From the NCBI RefSeq assembly GCF_000934685.1, contig NZ_JYNQ01000001.1, positions 2,406,501 through 2,470,500 of the forward strand: 64,000 bases of DNA, read 5' to 3'. Source of the DNA: Lacinutrix sp. Hel_I_90. Its GTDB lineage: Bacteria > Bacteroidota > Bacteroidia > Flavobacteriales > Flavobacteriaceae. Below are positions 63,301 to 64,000 of the stretch, one piece after another; the first letter of the stretch is position 1; each line of letters opens with the position of its first letter. The position numbers and the translations under genes were made by a program. The notes below the pieces were generated by a model. That model was not told the DNA's origin, did not search any database, and worked only from the letters and a program-made list of their open reading frames with translations.

Positions 63301-64000
63301 AAGTATCCCAAGGGCTTCAAGGTATGATGGTAAGTGTCGATAAAGATGATTCGAAGTTTAAAGAGGCGATGACTAAAGCCCTTTCGGGAAAATACAAAGA
63401 GGAATTTACGCTGTTAAATACGGAACTGAATGAACTGAATGACAAGAAAATGCCTGTTATTAATCGCATGATAAAAGTTCAGCAGATTATCGATTCGCAT
63501 TCAGGAAGCATCATGAAAAAGATGGTGCAAATTGCCACTTTTAGTGACCAGCGGGCACAAATGACTGCTGGCGTATTGACAGCAAATACCCGATTGTATT
63601 TGCAAAAAGTAATGGAGGATTCGCGTGAATTGTTATTGGAACATGTCGATAATCTTGTTAAATCTTTTCAGTACCGATACTTACAACGGGTGGATAGTCA
63701 ATTTTACCAGATCCATCAATTAGTAAAGGATATTCGCACTTTTGAGGACAAGGGAAGTACAATTCCTAACCGACAAACGTTTGAGAATGCCTATGATTTT
63801 GCTCTTCAAAGTCAATTCAATGCACTAGCGAGAAAGCTGTTAGCTGATATGCAAGGGTTTTCCGCACCTACGCAAGACCATTTTACCTTGACCATCGATC
63901 ATAAAACAAAAAACCATAATGGGGTGAGTTTGTTAAGTATGCTCAATAGAATTGGTCATGTTGATTTTCGATTACATACCTTAAGAGGAGGTAGTTCAAA
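60336..64000 (+). CDS. Very large protein of unknown function with glycine-rich loops and coiled coils (3' end outside the window)
   Basis: At least 1221 codons from ATG at 60336 without a stop; the gene runs off the window. No signal peptide. The first 500 residues look beta-rich (SYIQISERPNPGRRSLFNG, NLYLYADTIIIQRQLHFPQT). Glycine-rich stretches occur near residues 364-375 (NGAKGQNGQLGD), 466-478 (GTGGNGGNSG) and 556-570 (GKDGVGENGSMGQSG), reminiscent of collagen-like turns. The second half is helical with long heptad-like stretches (KTLKKEKEKLEATRDSRTKT) broken by a central apolar segment (residues about 770-800, GLCHLIPVGQPFVGQIAGG). A coiled coil, apolar hairpin, coiled coil order is seen in helical pore-forming toxins, but this is only an analogy. 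Nothing adjacent tells its role. Confidence 0.8.
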   Translation, partial: MLNTNTSWKLIEQDRSVEINENEDPLLEKEYSSYIQISERPNPGRRSLFNGMSNVSTVNVRVTGLNMLFGPLTEGGGNNKIVSASEETDNETSPLEGLTGRPNVENLYLYADTIIIQRQLHFPQTNVYIYARRLIMSDRGEIRTTPNPLENFDKAGTEGNVANGKNAPAAGDVFLHVKEFSSSRNEESLLTEELTIPDYLFSTQKDFKTPNMHPSFRMFSNGSVLEFEFSDATYHTLNIMLVEECPKKLNTKLPDKFHGIMIDNHPDRGFSLHASAVGYEKSYPVYYPQKKEVSVKIKMIHESGKLIIMGASRRGAYKEIGVLKSDGLKNSHFVGFANTDSGIDHILSASLTIKRIPPLFSLNGAKGQNGQLGDLKPIPKADQTGDLAHPVTVEKLWERVFDFDFVKGSNKLMWFRPPMNYHNNYPILFVKATIYNVHGLGKKKVVELGNREAENPSNGADAFASGTGGNGGNSGTLHYSAACCDKAGIDTLPGALGISPVISGGRGMLNYPAFHMEYKFVHNDPDSRTLGGVKKGETDGYLIENVIKTIDSRHGKDGVGENGSMGQSGSIKKINKQNNAWIHPFMLERAVQFAKNEFMQGNRHTATWMVDSYRKELPEKPDALVNHDIQLADLMNEIRIMNNRLASRLDYFGKPIGWVPRLSTLTNIQLIKFIKRNTVQALFYADTLLSKDISEADVRKQLNFAINHLNEEIKNDRNILANAHKELPKIKDELNAIQRETDKVHTKIRALNDKVTNDVIKDEQEQALFTSALKICSGLCHLIPVGQPFVGQIAGGILDVVGNIDIHSDTPFKEALGVTDSLSSKLGDFINDNKGDLTKSLTADLDKSLTSNQSSIGETQKKADVFTQMLKEHKPTFESAFESKLFKKLKEELATAQQIDSFEKLEFYSSTDYAALMDNINYLKDEIKTMSKASNADKSIIIDDLGKVLASQKTLKKEKEKLEATRDSRTKTLEKAGKVTHAVGESLSKVSQGLQGMMVSVDKDDSKFKEAMTKALSGKYKEEFTLLNTELNELNDKKMPVINRMIKVQQIIDSHSGSIMKKMVQIATFSDQRAQMTAGVLTANTRLYLQKVMEDSRELLLEHVDNLVKSFQYRYLQRVDSQFYQIHQLVKDIRTFEDKGSTIPNRQTFENAYDFALQSQFNALARKLLADMQGFSAPTQDHFTLTIDHKTKNHNGVSLLSMLNRIGHVDFRLHTLRGGSS

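Noticed and set aside
60440-63301. Several minus-strand ORFs of 60-85 residues
   Set aside because: All lie antisense within the single long plus-strand frame from 60336 and show no protein-like features.

Overview
The window reads as a low-GC chromosome segment from a marine member of the Flavobacteriaceae (Bacteroidetes). The support is a 1153-residue protein with a type IX secretion (T9SS) C-terminal sorting domain, lipoproteins with a Cys lipobox, LytTR regulators, a SUF-only Fe-S system, GalE-like threonine dehydrogenase, and promoters of the Bacteroidetes type (TTTG, 19 bases, TAnnTTTG, clearest ahead of the tRNA-Asn gene). I cannot name the genus from sequence alone.

Layout. 1-5.6 kb is a metal-homeostasis block: a partial metal ABC substrate-binding lipoprotein, a transporter-like gene broken by one in-frame stop, a DtxR/MntR-type regulator, a FeoB-associated Cys-rich peptide, feoB, feoA and an SCO1-type copper chaperone. 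5.7-7.7 kb holds rseP, tRNA-Asn and a small unknown gene. 7.9-17.4 kb is the most distinctive part: a membrane sensor fused to LytTR, then two paralogous envelope gene sets. Set 1 is a c-type haem lipoprotein, a YceI protein, an OB-fold protein, a DUF5777 barrel and an HMA-like protein. Set 2 is a COG4315/double-cupredoxin lipoprotein, an OB-fold lipoprotein, a YceI protein and a DUF5777 barrel. A double OmpA-like protein lies between them. A diverged upstream sequence of about 108 bp is shared by the OmpA-like and cupredoxin genes, and part of it may also precede the haem lipoprotein. Decay is visible here (a premature TGA and a rotted copy of a haem-gene tail).

17.6-30.3 kb holds glycerol catabolism (glpD, glpK), threonine dehydrogenase, lipoproteins, a T9SS cargo protein, an M13 peptidase, a TPR protein and a CBS protein. 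30.6-42.4 kb is rich in signalling: a TPR histidine kinase/response regulator pair, two LytTR regulators (one with Asn at the phosphoacceptor position), a propeller histidine kinase and a short SSB followed by a duplicated noncoding segment. 42.9-47.7 kb has hflX, a class A penicillin-binding protein and a DUF3078 protein.

47.8-59.9 kb is the SUF iron-sulfur region on the minus strand (sufA-like, sufB, two extra lipoproteins including a metallo-beta-lactamase-fold enzyme, sufC, sufD, sufS, an M43 protease, a small lipoprotein, sufE, a sufT-like gene), followed by an ABC exporter and DUF2480. 60.0-64.0 kb looks like an accessory junction: a cytochrome-peroxidase tail fragment, 24-bp AT-rich tandem repeats, and a very large open gene (at least 1221 codons, running off the window) with glycine-rich loops, long predicted coiled coils and one central hydrophobic stretch. 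Its function is not recognised; a helical pore-forming or toxin-like protein is one possibility.
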